Source: UBA6898 sp964463135
GTDB lineage: Bacteria; Nitrospirota; Thermodesulfovibrionia; Thermodesulfovibrionales; UBA6898
Reading direction: 5' to 3'
Assembly: GCA_964463135.1 (NCBI GenBank)
Contig: CAYXBA010000004.1
Location: forward strand, 173,064-237,063
DNA: 64,000 nt
In this document: one piece after another, positions 15,777 through 23,668 of the stretch
Numbering within the stretch: position 1 is the first letter of the stretch
Layout: each line of letters begins with the position of its first letter
Program-made: the position numbers and the translations under genes
Notes under the pieces: model-generated
What the model saw: the letters and a program-made list of their open reading frames with translations, nothing else
Databases searched by the model: none
What the model was told of the DNA's origin: nothing

Positions 15777-18248
15777 TTACTTCTTGTTCAATCCCCAGAT
15801 CTTATCTGCATACTCCATCACTGCACGGTCACTCGAAAATTTTCCCATGTTGGCAGTATTGAGTATTGACCTGCGGGACCAGTCGTCTGCGTCCATGTAC
15901 GCGGTACTCGCTGCTTCCTGTGCCTGTACATATGACCGGTAATCGGCAAGAATAAGGTACCGGTCGCCGCCAGAGAGCAGGGCATTATAGATCGGCATAT
16001 AAAGATCCTTCTTTTCTCCGGAGAAGAAGCCCCAGCCGATCATGTCCAGAGCCTTTCTGAGCTCTGCATCATTATGGTAAAAGTTCCATGGATTGTATCC
16101 GCTGCTGTGCATCTTGCTGACCTCATCGGTCTTCAGACCGAAGATGAACATGTTCTCCGCTCCCACCTCTTCCATGATCTCGATATTGGCCCCGTCCAGC
16201 GTGCCGATAGTAAGTGCGCCGTTGAGCGCCATTTTCATATTGCTGGTCCCGGAAGCCTCCATGCCTGCGGTTGATATCTGCTCTGACAGATCAGCTGCAG
16301 ATATAACCTTCTCTGCCTGAGATATACAGTAGTTCGGCAGAAAGACCACCTTCAGTTTTTTGTTGACCTCTGCGTCGCTGTTCACGGTCACGGCAATGTC
16401 ATTGATCAGCTTGATGATCAGCTTGGCAAAGAAATAACCCGGCGCAGCCTTGCCGGAAAAAATTACGGTCCTCGGCACCATGCTCATATAAGGATCGCTC
16501 TTCAGCCGGTTGTAAAGCGTGATCACATGCAGGATGTTCAGGAGCTGGCGCTTGTACTCATGAATGCGCTTGATCTGCACATCAAAGAGTGCGCCTTCAT
16601 CCACAACTATGCCGGTCTTGCGGAGTATGTACTGGCCAAGCAGGGCCTTGTTTGCCCTCTTCACCTCCCGCCAGGCAGAGCGGAATGCAGGATCATCAGC
16701 AAGAGGAATGAGCTTTTTCAACTCGAACAGGTCAGTGACCCAGCCCGGACCGATCCGGGATGTAATGAGCTCCGAAAGGCCGGGGTTTGCCTGGAGCAGC
16801 CACCTGCGCTGCGTAATGCCGTTGGTCACGTTCCTGATGCGTCCGGGGAAGAAGTCATCAAAATCCCTGAACAGGGACGTCTTCAGAATTTGCGTATGCA
16901 GCTCGGCAACGCCGTTCACCGAATGGCTGCCCACGATCGCCAGATGCGCCATGCGCACTCTCTTTTCAGGTCCTTCCTCGATCAGTGACATCCGCGCGAG
17001 CCGATCAATATCACACGGATATTTCTGCTCAACCTCATGCAGGAACCGTCGGTTGATCTCATAGATGATCTCCAGATGGCGGGGCAGAAGCCTGCCTATC
17101 ATCTCGACCGGCCACTTTTCGAGCGCCTCAGGGAGCACGGTATGGTTCGTGTACGCAAAGGTCCGCACAGATATGTCCCATGCCTCCTCCCAGCAGAGGT
17201 GTTCATCGTCCAGGAGCAGACGCATAAGCTCCGCAATGCTGATGGCAGGATGGGTATCATTCAGGTGGACCGCTATCATCTCGGGGAGCTTGCTGAAGGG
17301 GGTCTTGCGCTTTCTGAACCTCCTGAAGATGTCCTGGAAGGTGGCGGCAACAAAAAAATACTGCTGTTTGAGGCGGAGCATCCTGCCCTGCTCCATCTCA
17401 TCGCTCGGATAGAGCACCTTGGTTATGTTCTCCCTCAGCATCTTGACTTCCATGGCCTTCATGTAATCGCCGTGATTATAGAACTCCATATTGAACTCAT
17501 AGCTCGATACGGCTGCCCAGAGGCGCATATTGTTCACAATGTCTGTCCCGTACCCGGGGATGAGGATGTCGCATGCCATGGCATCCACAGTGTCTGCGTC
17601 AGCCCAGCGGCTGCGCATATTCCCATCATCGTCAGTATAGCGTTCAGACCGGCCATAGAATTTCACTGTGTACAGGAAGCCCCTGCGGTCGATCTCCCAG
17701 GGATTGCCATTCCTGAACCAGTTATCACACAGTTCAACCTGCCAGCCGTTGACGATCTTCTGAAAAAAGATGCCGTAATCGTATCTGATGCCGTACCCGT
17801 AACTTGGTATGTTCAGTCTTGCCAACGAATCCAGATAACATGATGCAAGTCTTCCCAGGCCGCCGTTGCCGAGGCCCGGATCATTCTCCTCGGTCTCGAG
17901 ATCTGCGAGGGTAAAGTCAGTGCCTTCGAGCGCCTCCATACATTCTTTTTCCAGGGAAAGGTTGATTATGTAGTTTTTCAGAAACCTTCCCGGCAGGAAC
18001 TCCATCGAAAGGTAGTAAACCCTTTTGGCACCGCTTTTATAGTATGACCGCTGCGAAATCAGCCATCGCTCAATAAGCCGGTCGCGCACGCAGTACGCCA
18101 GCCCGCTATAAAATGTATCTTTTCGCGGGGGAAGGTAGTCATTGCCCAGGCTGGAAACAATATGCCGCTGAATACTGTTTCTTAGGGCAGTGCTACCGGT
18201 AACGGCTGGCGTTTTTTTCTTTCCTGAACGCGGTCTATCCTTCTTCAT
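15777..18248 (-). CDS. glgP: glycogen/maltodextrin phosphorylase
   Basis: An 823-residue glycogen phosphorylase with the family's landmarks: YYLSMEFLPGR near the N-terminus, AHLNDTHPAISIAELMR, the VQIKRIHEYKRQLLNIL block and the pyridoxal-phosphate site EASGTSNMKMALNGALTIGTLDGANIEI with the Lys that binds the cofactor. It phosphorolyses alpha-1,4-glucans to glucose 1-phosphate in the cytoplasm. Full length for the family. The ribosome site is GAGGGGTGAGG. It stands alone, convergent with the lipoprotein gene. Confidence 0.97.
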   Translation of the reverse strand: MKKDRPRSGKKKTPAVTGSTALRNSIQRHIVSSLGNDYLPPRKDTFYSGLAYCVRDRLIERWLISQRSYYKSGAKRVYYLSMEFLPGRFLKNYIINLSLEKECMEALEGTDFTLADLETEENDPGLGNGGLGRLASCYLDSLARLNIPSYGYGIRYDYGIFFQKIVNGWQVELCDNWFRNGNPWEIDRRGFLYTVKFYGRSERYTDDDGNMRSRWADADTVDAMACDILIPGYGTDIVNNMRLWAAVSSYEFNMEFYNHGDYMKAMEVKMLRENITKVLYPSDEMEQGRMLRLKQQYFFVAATFQDIFRRFRKRKTPFSKLPEMIAVHLNDTHPAISIAELMRLLLDDEHLCWEEAWDISVRTFAYTNHTVLPEALEKWPVEMIGRLLPRHLEIIYEINRRFLHEVEQKYPCDIDRLARMSLIEEGPEKRVRMAHLAIVGSHSVNGVAELHTQILKTSLFRDFDDFFPGRIRNVTNGITQRRWLLQANPGLSELITSRIGPGWVTDLFELKKLIPLADDPAFRSAWREVKRANKALLGQYILRKTGIVVDEGALFDVQIKRIHEYKRQLLNILHVITLYNRLKSDPYMSMVPRTVIFSGKAAPGYFFAKLIIKLINDIAVTVNSDAEVNKKLKVVFLPNYCISQAEKVISAADLSEQISTAGMEASGTSNMKMALNGALTIGTLDGANIEIMEEVGAENMFIFGLKTDEVSKMHSSGYNPWNFYHNDAELRKALDMIGWGFFSGEKKDLYMPIYNALLSGGDRYLILADYRSYVQAQEAASTAYMDADDWSRRSILNTANMGKFSSDRAVMEYADKIWGLNKK

Positions 18249-18353
18249 GCCTCACCCCTCATATCGTTTGGCAATGCAGCCATGCCCTCTTTAATCGAGT
18301 TCAGCTGAATTATATCACCTTTTGACCCCAAGGATAAGACGCGGTATTCCCTG

Positions 18354-18749
18354 CTACTTCATCATAGTGAGGACAATATCTGCAGCAATCGCAAGGATTG
18401 AGAGGATAAAGATAAGCGCGTAGTTCAGGTCCTCGAGAGAGGTCTTTACGGAGGCCAGGAGATAGAGCACCACCTCACGGTCCTCCTCCTCAAGACAGGC
18501 ATTTGCCTTCAGTTTTTCGATGAGCTGATACTTCCCGATAGCCTTCTTCCTCTTCTTCGTGATCATGTACCGGTACAGGAAGAAAAAGAAATATCCTATA
18601 GTGCCGACGTACCATACCGGTCTGACCCATGACGGCTCAAGGTGCTGGAAGATAATGATGCCCCTGAACGCTATCGCAGATACCAGCCCGAGAATGAAAA
18701 AGGCATAGATCACAAAAGGAGGGACCATATGCGGCTTCTGCTTTTCCAT
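18354..18749 (-). CDS. small membrane protein of unknown function
   Basis: A 131-residue protein with about three membrane segments (FVIYAFFILGLVSAIAF, VGTIGYFFFFLY and LIFILSILAIAADIVL) and a charged Lys/Arg-rich cytoplasmic part. ATG 18749 is preferred over the frame start at 18809. A TATAAT (18756-18761 on the minus strand) lies only 6 nt before this ATG, so the transcript may be leaderless. It is divergent from the rhodanese gene. Confidence 0.6.
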   Translation of the reverse strand: MEKQKPHMVPPFVIYAFFILGLVSAIAFRGIIIFQHLEPSWVRPVWYVGTIGYFFFFLYRYMITKKRKKAIGKYQLIEKLKANACLEEEDREVVLYLLASVKTSLEDLNYALIFILSILAIAADIVLTMMK

Positions 18750-18852
18750 AAGATCATTATAGCATCTCGAAGAGAGCGGTCTTTTGTTCCCTGCGTGCCG
18801 GCAAATCATTTATAATAAAAGAACAAAATATTGACCCGATGTGAGGTAATTA

Positions 18853-19263
18853 ATGTATAAGAGATATATTCTTTCCGTGTTGCTGTTCATGATCTCCCTT
18901 GTTGTTACCCATGCGGTCCCCCTCGCAGCTGCTGCTGAGGCGCCGCGGATCAGCAAAGAGGAACTCAGGGCCATGATGGGCGATCCTGATCTGATCATCA
19001 TCGATGTGCGCATGGAAAAGGAATGGAAAAAGTCCGACAAGAAGATCAAAGGCGCAGTATGGGAAGATTCCGAAGAGATCGAGAAATGGGCAGGAAAGTA
19101 TCCCAAGGACAAGACGATCGTCTTCTATTGAAGCTGACCGAATGAACACACCAGTGCCTGGACGGCATGGATGCTCCTCAAAAAGAAGTTCACCAGGGTC
19201 TATGTTCTGACCGGCGGCTGGGACGCGTGGCTCGGAGCAGGATATCCTGTTGAGCCCAAATAA
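18853..19263 (+). CDS. exported rhodanese selenoprotein with two in-frame TGA (Sec-Ser-Sec)
   Basis: Read with TGA as selenocysteine, the frame gives 136 residues: a signal peptide (about 1-28), a rhodanese domain with LIIIDVRMEKEW, and the active-site loop IVFY-U-S-U-PNEHTSAW with Sec at 93 (TGA 19129) and 95 (TGA 19135), then a complete C-terminus (TRVYVLTGGWDAWLGAGYP) to TAA 19261. In related proteins, as I recall them, this loop reads YCxCPNE, so both TGAs sit at Cys positions; U93 aligns with the catalytic Cys of rhodaneses. The frame remains open and conserved for 41 codons after the second TGA, which a decaying gene would not guarantee. A SECIS-like hairpin follows at 19151-19170 and selC is in this window. 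Start: GAGGT before ATG 18853. It should act in the periplasm as a sulfur or selenium transferase or redox enzyme. The HD gene start overlaps its end. Confidence 0.85.
19151..19170 (+). promoter_or_regulatory. bacterial SECIS-like hairpin for the rhodanese
   Basis: CCA-(bulged G)-TGCC (19151-19158) pairs with GGCA-TGG (19164-19170) around a 5-nt loop TGGAC with G at position 2. The stem starts 13 nt and the loop 21 nt after the second TGA (27 nt after the first), within the spacing expected of bacterial SECIS elements bound by SelB. The bulge and loop-G features are suggestive; no folding energy was computed. Confidence 0.6.
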
Positions 19264-20062
19264 GACAGGATCTTTCGTGGAATCTCTTGACCTTCTGAAC
19301 CTCAAACAGTGGTTCTCCCGGTACTGCAGGTCATTTGATTCCGAGAATGAAGAAGAACGGAAAGCCTTCGCACTCAAAGAGCTGCATACCCTGAATGTCG
19401 CAGCAAATATGCTTTCGATCGCCCGGGCAGTGCTTCAGAACAAGAACAAGGTGCTTCTTGCCGAGACGATCGGCCTGTTGCACGATATCGGCAGGTTCCC
19501 TCAGTACGCGCAGTACAGGACCTTCAGGGACAGTGACTCAATAAATCACGGCAGGCTTGGTGCTGATGTGATAGAGGAACAGAAGGTTCTGGCCGCGCTG
19601 CCTCCTGACGAGCAGGAGCTTATTCTTGACGCGGTCAGATTCCATAATGCCTATGCCATCCCCGACGGACTCGATCCTGATAAGAAATTCTTTCTCAGGA
19701 TGGTCCGTGATGCTGACAAGCTTGACATCTGGCGTATTTTCGCCGAATATTACGAAAAAGATCCGTCAGAGAGGGAGTCAGTAGCTGGCCTCGGCCTGCC
19801 TGACAGACCGGAATATTCCGACAATGTCCTGGCCTGCCTTTCGGAAAAAAGGTCTTCCCGGCTCTCTGACCTGAAGACGCTGCATGACTTTGGCATCATG
19901 CAGCTCACCTGGGGGTATGACCTCAATTTCCCGGTCTCCTTCAGGCTTGCCTTAGAGCGCGGACATATAGACAGGATCATAGCAACACTCCCCCGTACAG
20001 AGAATATCGCACTGGCAGTATCAACCTTGCGGCAGTATATGAAGGACAGGGCGTCGCAGTGA
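19250..20062 (+). CDS. HD-domain metal-dependent phosphohydrolase
   Basis: A 270-residue HD protein. His46, the H-D pair in LLHDIGRFPQY (78-79), and His100 (NHGRLGADV) followed by RFHNAYAIPD and RDADKLD motifs form the expected metal site. Substrates of such HD enzymes are usually nucleotides or cyclic dinucleotides; none can be named here. The start is uncertain: TTG 19250, which overlaps the rhodanese frame by 14 nt after AGGA, or GTG 19277. The overlap suggests coupling to full-length rhodanese translation, which would only occur if ribosomes pass the TGAs. Confidence 0.82.
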   Translation: MSPNKTGSFVESLDLLNLKQWFSRYCRSFDSENEEERKAFALKELHTLNVAANMLSIARAVLQNKNKVLLAETIGLLHDIGRFPQYAQYRTFRDSDSINHGRLGADVIEEQKVLAALPPDEQELILDAVRFHNAYAIPDGLDPDKKFFLRMVRDADKLDIWRIFAEYYEKDPSERESVAGLGLPDRPEYSDNVLACLSEKRSSRLSDLKTLHDFGIMQLTWGYDLNFPVSFRLALERGHIDRIIATLPRTENIALAVSTLRQYMKDRASQ

Positions 20063-20083
20063 AGAACGTATTGAAAAGGCTGT

Positions 20084-20111
20084 TCTGGATTCCCGTCTGC
20101 ACGAGAATGAC
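20084..20111. repeat. interspersed repeat fragment of the GGATTCCCG...GAATGAC type
   Basis: TCTGGATTCCCGTCTGC followed by ACGAGAATGAC is an imperfect palindrome of the kind also seen, in related form, at 13070-13099 and 57511-57540. It lies in the gap between the HD and thioredoxin-like genes. Confidence 0.5.
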
Positions 20112-20181
20112 AAAAAGAAACAGGGCAACAAAAATTTATTTTTGAGATGGATTCCACTAAAATCATACAAAGGATATCATT

Positions 20182-20712
20182 ATGAAAACAGTCCGTTGCT
20201 TATTCATAATCTCTCTTTTCTTTCTTGTGGCAATGGGTCCGCATTCGTCTATCGGAGGGCAGAAAAACGCTGTTGCTGCTGATGCCGACAAACAGGCCGG
20301 TGCAAAGGCCCCTGATTTTAATCTCAGGGATATGAATGGAAAGACCGTTTCCCTCTCTTCGCTGAAAGGCAAGGTCATACTCCTCAATTTCTGGGCAACC
20401 TGGTGTCCGCCCTGCAAGGGAGAGATGCCGTCCATGAATAAACTTTATAACGAATTAAAGTCAAAGGGATTTGAAGTTGTCGCTGTGTCAACGGACAATG
20501 GCCCATCCCCCGTGAAGGAGTTCCTGGCAAAGACCCACCTCGATTTCACCGTGCTTCTTGATGAGACAAAGATTGTTTCAAGAGAATACAAGGTCTTTTC
20601 CATGCCGACAACATTTCTTATCGACAGAAACGGTTTTATCGCGGAAAAATTATTTGGCGAATATGACTGGACAGATCCGGTAGTCAGAAAAGAGATAGAA
20701 AAACTGCTCTAA
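20182..20712 (+). CDS. TlpA/ResA-like periplasmic thioredoxin
   Basis: A 176-residue protein with a signal peptide or membrane anchor (about 7-19 hydrophobic), then an AhpC/TSA-Redoxin fold: APDFNLRDMNGKTVSLSSLKGK, the redox site WATWCPPC (Cys75, Cys78) and the cis-Pro motif SMPTTFLID. TlpA/ResA proteins reduce disulfides of apocytochromes or other exported proteins. Being exported and close to the exported Sec rhodanese, it could be its reductant; that is inference. The ribosome site is AAAGGAT. Confidence 0.88.
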   Translation: MKTVRCLFIISLFFLVAMGPHSSIGGQKNAVAADADKQAGAKAPDFNLRDMNGKTVSLSSLKGKVILLNFWATWCPPCKGEMPSMNKLYNELKSKGFEVVAVSTDNGPSPVKEFLAKTHLDFTVLLDETKIVSREYKVFSMPTTFLIDRNGFIAEKLFGEYDWTDPVVRKEIEKLL

Positions 20713-20782
20713 TCCAGATCGCATTCAAACGCAGGCCGTCCATATATCTGAATGTTTATTTTTCGTGTCATTCCCTATAATT

Positions 20783-20922
20783 CCAGGTTGCATTCAGAAT
20801 GATAACAAGGCGGCAAGACGGAAGCGACGCAGGCATACTGTTTAGTATGTTGAGGAGCTGACCCAAAAGTAGGTGCCTCAAGCAAACAAAGCCAACGCAG
20901 TTAGCGTCTGAATGCGACCTGG
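20783..20922. repeat. MITE-like element with 16-bp terminal inverted repeats and nested hairpins
   Basis: CCAGGTTGCATTCAGA (20783-20798) matches the inverse of 20907-20922 in 15 of 16 bases. A related partial copy lies at 20714-20732. Inside are a perfect CATACT-GTTT-AGTATG hairpin (20834-20849) and a TTGAGG/CCTCAA pair (20850-20855/20876-20881). It sits between convergent genes and has no ORF, so it is either a nonautonomous mobile element or a structured RNA or terminator. Confidence 0.6.
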
Positions 20923-20926
20923 ATGG

Positions 20927-21916
20927 TCAGACTGCGTGCCACAGATGGCATGATACAAGCCTTCCGTCCCTTTCCTTCAGTCCCGGAACGATCTTATCGC
21001 AGGGACCAAAGCGTTTGGGACAGCGAGGATGGAACGGACATCCTGAAGGGATGTTGACCGGGCTCGGCACGTCACCAATGTCCGCGATGCGATGTATTGC
21101 CGGATCTTCTCCCTGCACAGCTGACCCGTCACGTTCTTCGATCTTCGGCGCTGAAGAAAGAAGCACCTCTGTATATGGATGATACGGCTTGCTGAAAAGT
21201 TCTTCTGTTGAGGCATGCTCCACGATCTTCCCGAGATACATGACGCCGACCTCATCACTGAAATACCGGACGACCCTCAGATCGTGGCTGATAAAAAGGA
21301 ATGCTATCTTCGAGGTGCGCTTGAGTTCATGGAGCAGGTTCAATATCTGGGCCTGTATCGAAACATCGAGAGCGGAAAGCGGTTCGTCCGCAATGATCAG
21401 CTCAGGTGAAACAGCAAGTGCGCGCGCGATGCATATCCTCTGCCGCTGGCCTCCGCTGAACTCATGGGGATAGCGGTCCATGGTCTCAGGCCCCATCCCG
21501 ACCTTGTTGAGGATCCCGGCCACCTTCTCCTTCATATCAGAGCGTGCAGCAAGTTTATGGATCACCAGGGGTTCTGAGACCGTATCATACACCGTTCTTC
21601 TGGGATTCAACGATGCAAAAGGGTCCTGGAAGATGATCTGCGCAGATCTCCGGAATGCCTTGAGCTCTTTGGCATTAAGGCTGAAAATATCCTTACCCTT
21701 AAAGAGAACGCTGCCGGATGTGGGCGCGATCAGCCTGAGCACAAGACGGGCAACGGTCGATTTGCCGCAGCCGCTCTCCCCGACAAGCGCCATGACACTG
21801 TCTTCGTTGATCGAAAAACTGACGCCGTCAACTGCCCGGAGCACCTGCCTGGCCTTGCCAAAGCTGCCTGACGTTGCAAAATGCTTTGTCAGCCCCTGGA
21901 CGTTCAGTAGCTCCAT
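20927..21916 (-). CDS. oppF: OppF-like peptide ABC transporter ATPase
   Basis: A 329-residue ABC ATPase with Walker A GESGCGKST, signature FSGGQRQR, Walker B LIIADEP, the switch His (FISHD) and the C-terminal oligopeptide-transporter extension with clustered Cys (SGCPFHPRCPKRFGPC), which may hold an iron-sulfur centre. Start ATG 21916 overlaps oppD by 13 nt; the frame extends to 21940 but has no better ribosome site. No permease gene adjoins this pair; permeases occur in the operon upstream. Confidence 0.88.
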   Translation of the reverse strand: MELLNVQGLTKHFATSGSFGKARQVLRAVDGVSFSINEDSVMALVGESGCGKSTVARLVLRLIAPTSGSVLFKGKDIFSLNAKELKAFRRSAQIIFQDPFASLNPRRTVYDTVSEPLVIHKLAARSDMKEKVAGILNKVGMGPETMDRYPHEFSGGQRQRICIARALAVSPELIIADEPLSALDVSIQAQILNLLHELKRTSKIAFLFISHDLRVVRYFSDEVGVMYLGKIVEHASTEELFSKPYHPYTEVLLSSAPKIEERDGSAVQGEDPAIHRIADIGDVPSPVNIPSGCPFHPRCPKRFGPCDKIVPGLKERDGRLVSCHLWHAV

Positions 21917-22920
21917 GATATCTCTTTTGCCCTGATACACCGTGTAAAGTGTCCCGGTGCGATCTCAGACAACTGCGGTTCGTCCTGTCTGCAATAGTCA
22001 CGCACATGGCTGCAGCGGTCAGAGAATTTGCAGCCTGGAGGAAGTGCTTCCGGCCTCGGCACAAAGCCGGGGATCGGTTTCAGGTCTCTGCCCTTCTGTT
22101 GGGGCAGGGAATCAAGAAGCCCCATGGTATAGGGATGGCGCGGATTGCTGAAGATATCTCTTGTCATGGCAAGTTCCATGATCCTTCCTGCATACATGAT
22201 GCCGACCCGCGCAGCATTTTCCGAGATGATGGCAAGGTCATGGGTAATGAAAAGGATCGACATCTTCTTTTCTTCCCTGAGCCCCTGAATAAGTTCAAGG
22301 ATCTGGGCCTGTATTGTCACATCAAGCGCTGTTGTCGGTTCGTCCGCTATGAGCAGTGCCGGATTGCAGGCTATGGCCATTGCGATCATGACGCGCTGCC
22401 GCATGCCGCCTGACATCTGGTGCGGATATTCCTTTGCCCGCAGCTCTGGTGACGGTATCCTGACCGACTTGAGGAGCTCAACTGCCCTGTCCATGGAATC
22501 TTTCTTGTTCATGGCCTTGTGGGTCATCAGCACCTCTGCGATCTGGTACCCAATGGTAAGCACAGGGTTCAGAGAGGTCATCGGCTCCTGGAAGATCATC
22601 GATATCTCATTGCCGCGTATCCGCCGTATCGCTTCCCGGTCAAGCGTAAGGAGATCCCTGCCCTTGAACGATATCTCTCCTTTTGCGTGAGCTATGGCCG
22701 GGAGTATGCCGAGGATCGAAAGGGCGGTGATGCTCTTGCCGCAGCCGCTCTCGCCGGCCAGGCCAAATATCTCGGATTCCTTGATATCGAAATTGAGGTT
22801 TGATACGACCGTTATTGGCTCTGCAGCAGACCGGAAGGAAATAGTGAGATCATTAACGCCGAGCAGGGGCACGTCGGGACTTATTGCAGCGGCATTGTGC
22901 ATGTTCCGGTTCTCTTCCAT
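21904..22920 (-). CDS. oppD: OppD-like peptide ABC transporter ATPase
   Basis: A 338-residue ABC ATPase with Walker A GESGCGKSI, Q-loop FQEPMTSLNP, signature MSGGMRQR, Walker B LLIADEP and the C-terminal Cys-bearing Opp/Dpp extension (LPPGCKFSDRCSHVRDYC). With OppF it would form the nucleotide-binding heterodimer for a di/oligopeptide or nickel-type importer. About 220 bp of noncoding sequence and a low-GC gene separate it from the fused ATPase operon, so whether it serves the same permeases is open. Confidence 0.88.
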   Translation of the reverse strand: MEENRNMHNAAAISPDVPLLGVNDLTISFRSAAEPITVVSNLNFDIKESEIFGLAGESGCGKSITALSILGILPAIAHAKGEISFKGRDLLTLDREAIRRIRGNEISMIFQEPMTSLNPVLTIGYQIAEVLMTHKAMNKKDSMDRAVELLKSVRIPSPELRAKEYPHQMSGGMRQRVMIAMAIACNPALLIADEPTTALDVTIQAQILELIQGLREEKKMSILFITHDLAIISENAARVGIMYAGRIMELAMTRDIFSNPRHPYTMGLLDSLPQQKGRDLKPIPGFVPRPEALPPGCKFSDRCSHVRDYCRQDEPQLSEIAPGHFTRCIRAKEISWSY

Positions 22921-23140
22921 AGATCCCCGTTATTATAATTGATGAGGCTGAAATCTTTGTAATTAAATGATCAGGGCCCGGCTCCTGCGCACCATAATGT
23001 GATACAGGGCTCGCGGAAGATTTAAACGGGCTTGACGCGGCTTACTCCATGCAAGCGAACTATCGAGTGCCTGTCAAGTGTTTTACTTTGATAGAAACAA
23101 CGTCCCTGCAGTCCGTTTCAAGAGTGGATTCCCGAGAGCT

Positions 23141-23533
23141 TCACTTAAATATACCCCAACGCCTTACAGCATAATCTAATAAAACCATAGAAACAAATAT
23201 TAGCGGGAACATAAATATCGCATAGCCTAGTGCATGTGTCGGCAATGGAACTACTCGGAGGAAAAAGAGGGAAAACGCAAGGCTGCTTGACACAATAAAA
23301 TATGCAACTTGAAAGGCAAGGAGTTTATACTTCTTTACGTCTTTAAATTCTTTATCAGAAAGAGCAAGAAAAATCAGACCAGATCCATATAACAAGCACA
23401 TAATAAAAAACTCTCGCCAGCCGGAACTAACTAAAGGTCTAAACATTACATCGACAAGTATCCCCCCAAAAAGAAGACTACTTGCGGTTAATATTAAGAG
23501 GAACATATCAATTACTTTGTTTCGACTAAGCAT
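23141..23533 (-). CDS. hypothetical four-helix membrane protein
   Basis: A 130-residue protein with about four membrane segments and no recognised motif. Its DNA is markedly more A/T-rich than the ABC genes on both sides, and it interrupts the spacing between them, suggesting later insertion. No clear Shine-Dalgarno is visible. Confidence 0.45.
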   Translation of the reverse strand: MLSRNKVIDMFLLILTASSLLFGGILVDVMFRPLVSSGWREFFIMCLLYGSGLIFLALSDKEFKDVKKYKLLAFQVAYFIVSSSLAFSLFFLRVVPLPTHALGYAIFMFPLIFVSMVLLDYAVRRWGIFK

Positions 23534-23668
23534 TTAGAGTAATCCTTCTCACTAGCCAAATAGATAGTGCCTTTCTGGCATCAAGAACAGAGCCATTATG
23601 ATCAGGTCTACACATTTCATAAGCTGGCTGCCTTTTTGGCTCGTTCAATCCTTTGCCTCAAACAGCAA

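Noticed and set aside
18853..19131. Rhodanese as a truncated or pseudogenised 92-residue protein
   Set aside because: The same frame continues as a complete rhodanese, both TGAs fall on expected Cys positions, and selC is present. Selenoprotein decoding explains all of this better than decay.
22921..23140. Gene in the gap before oppD
   Set aside because: No convincing frame or ribosome site; only a repeat-like GGATTCCCG near 23110.
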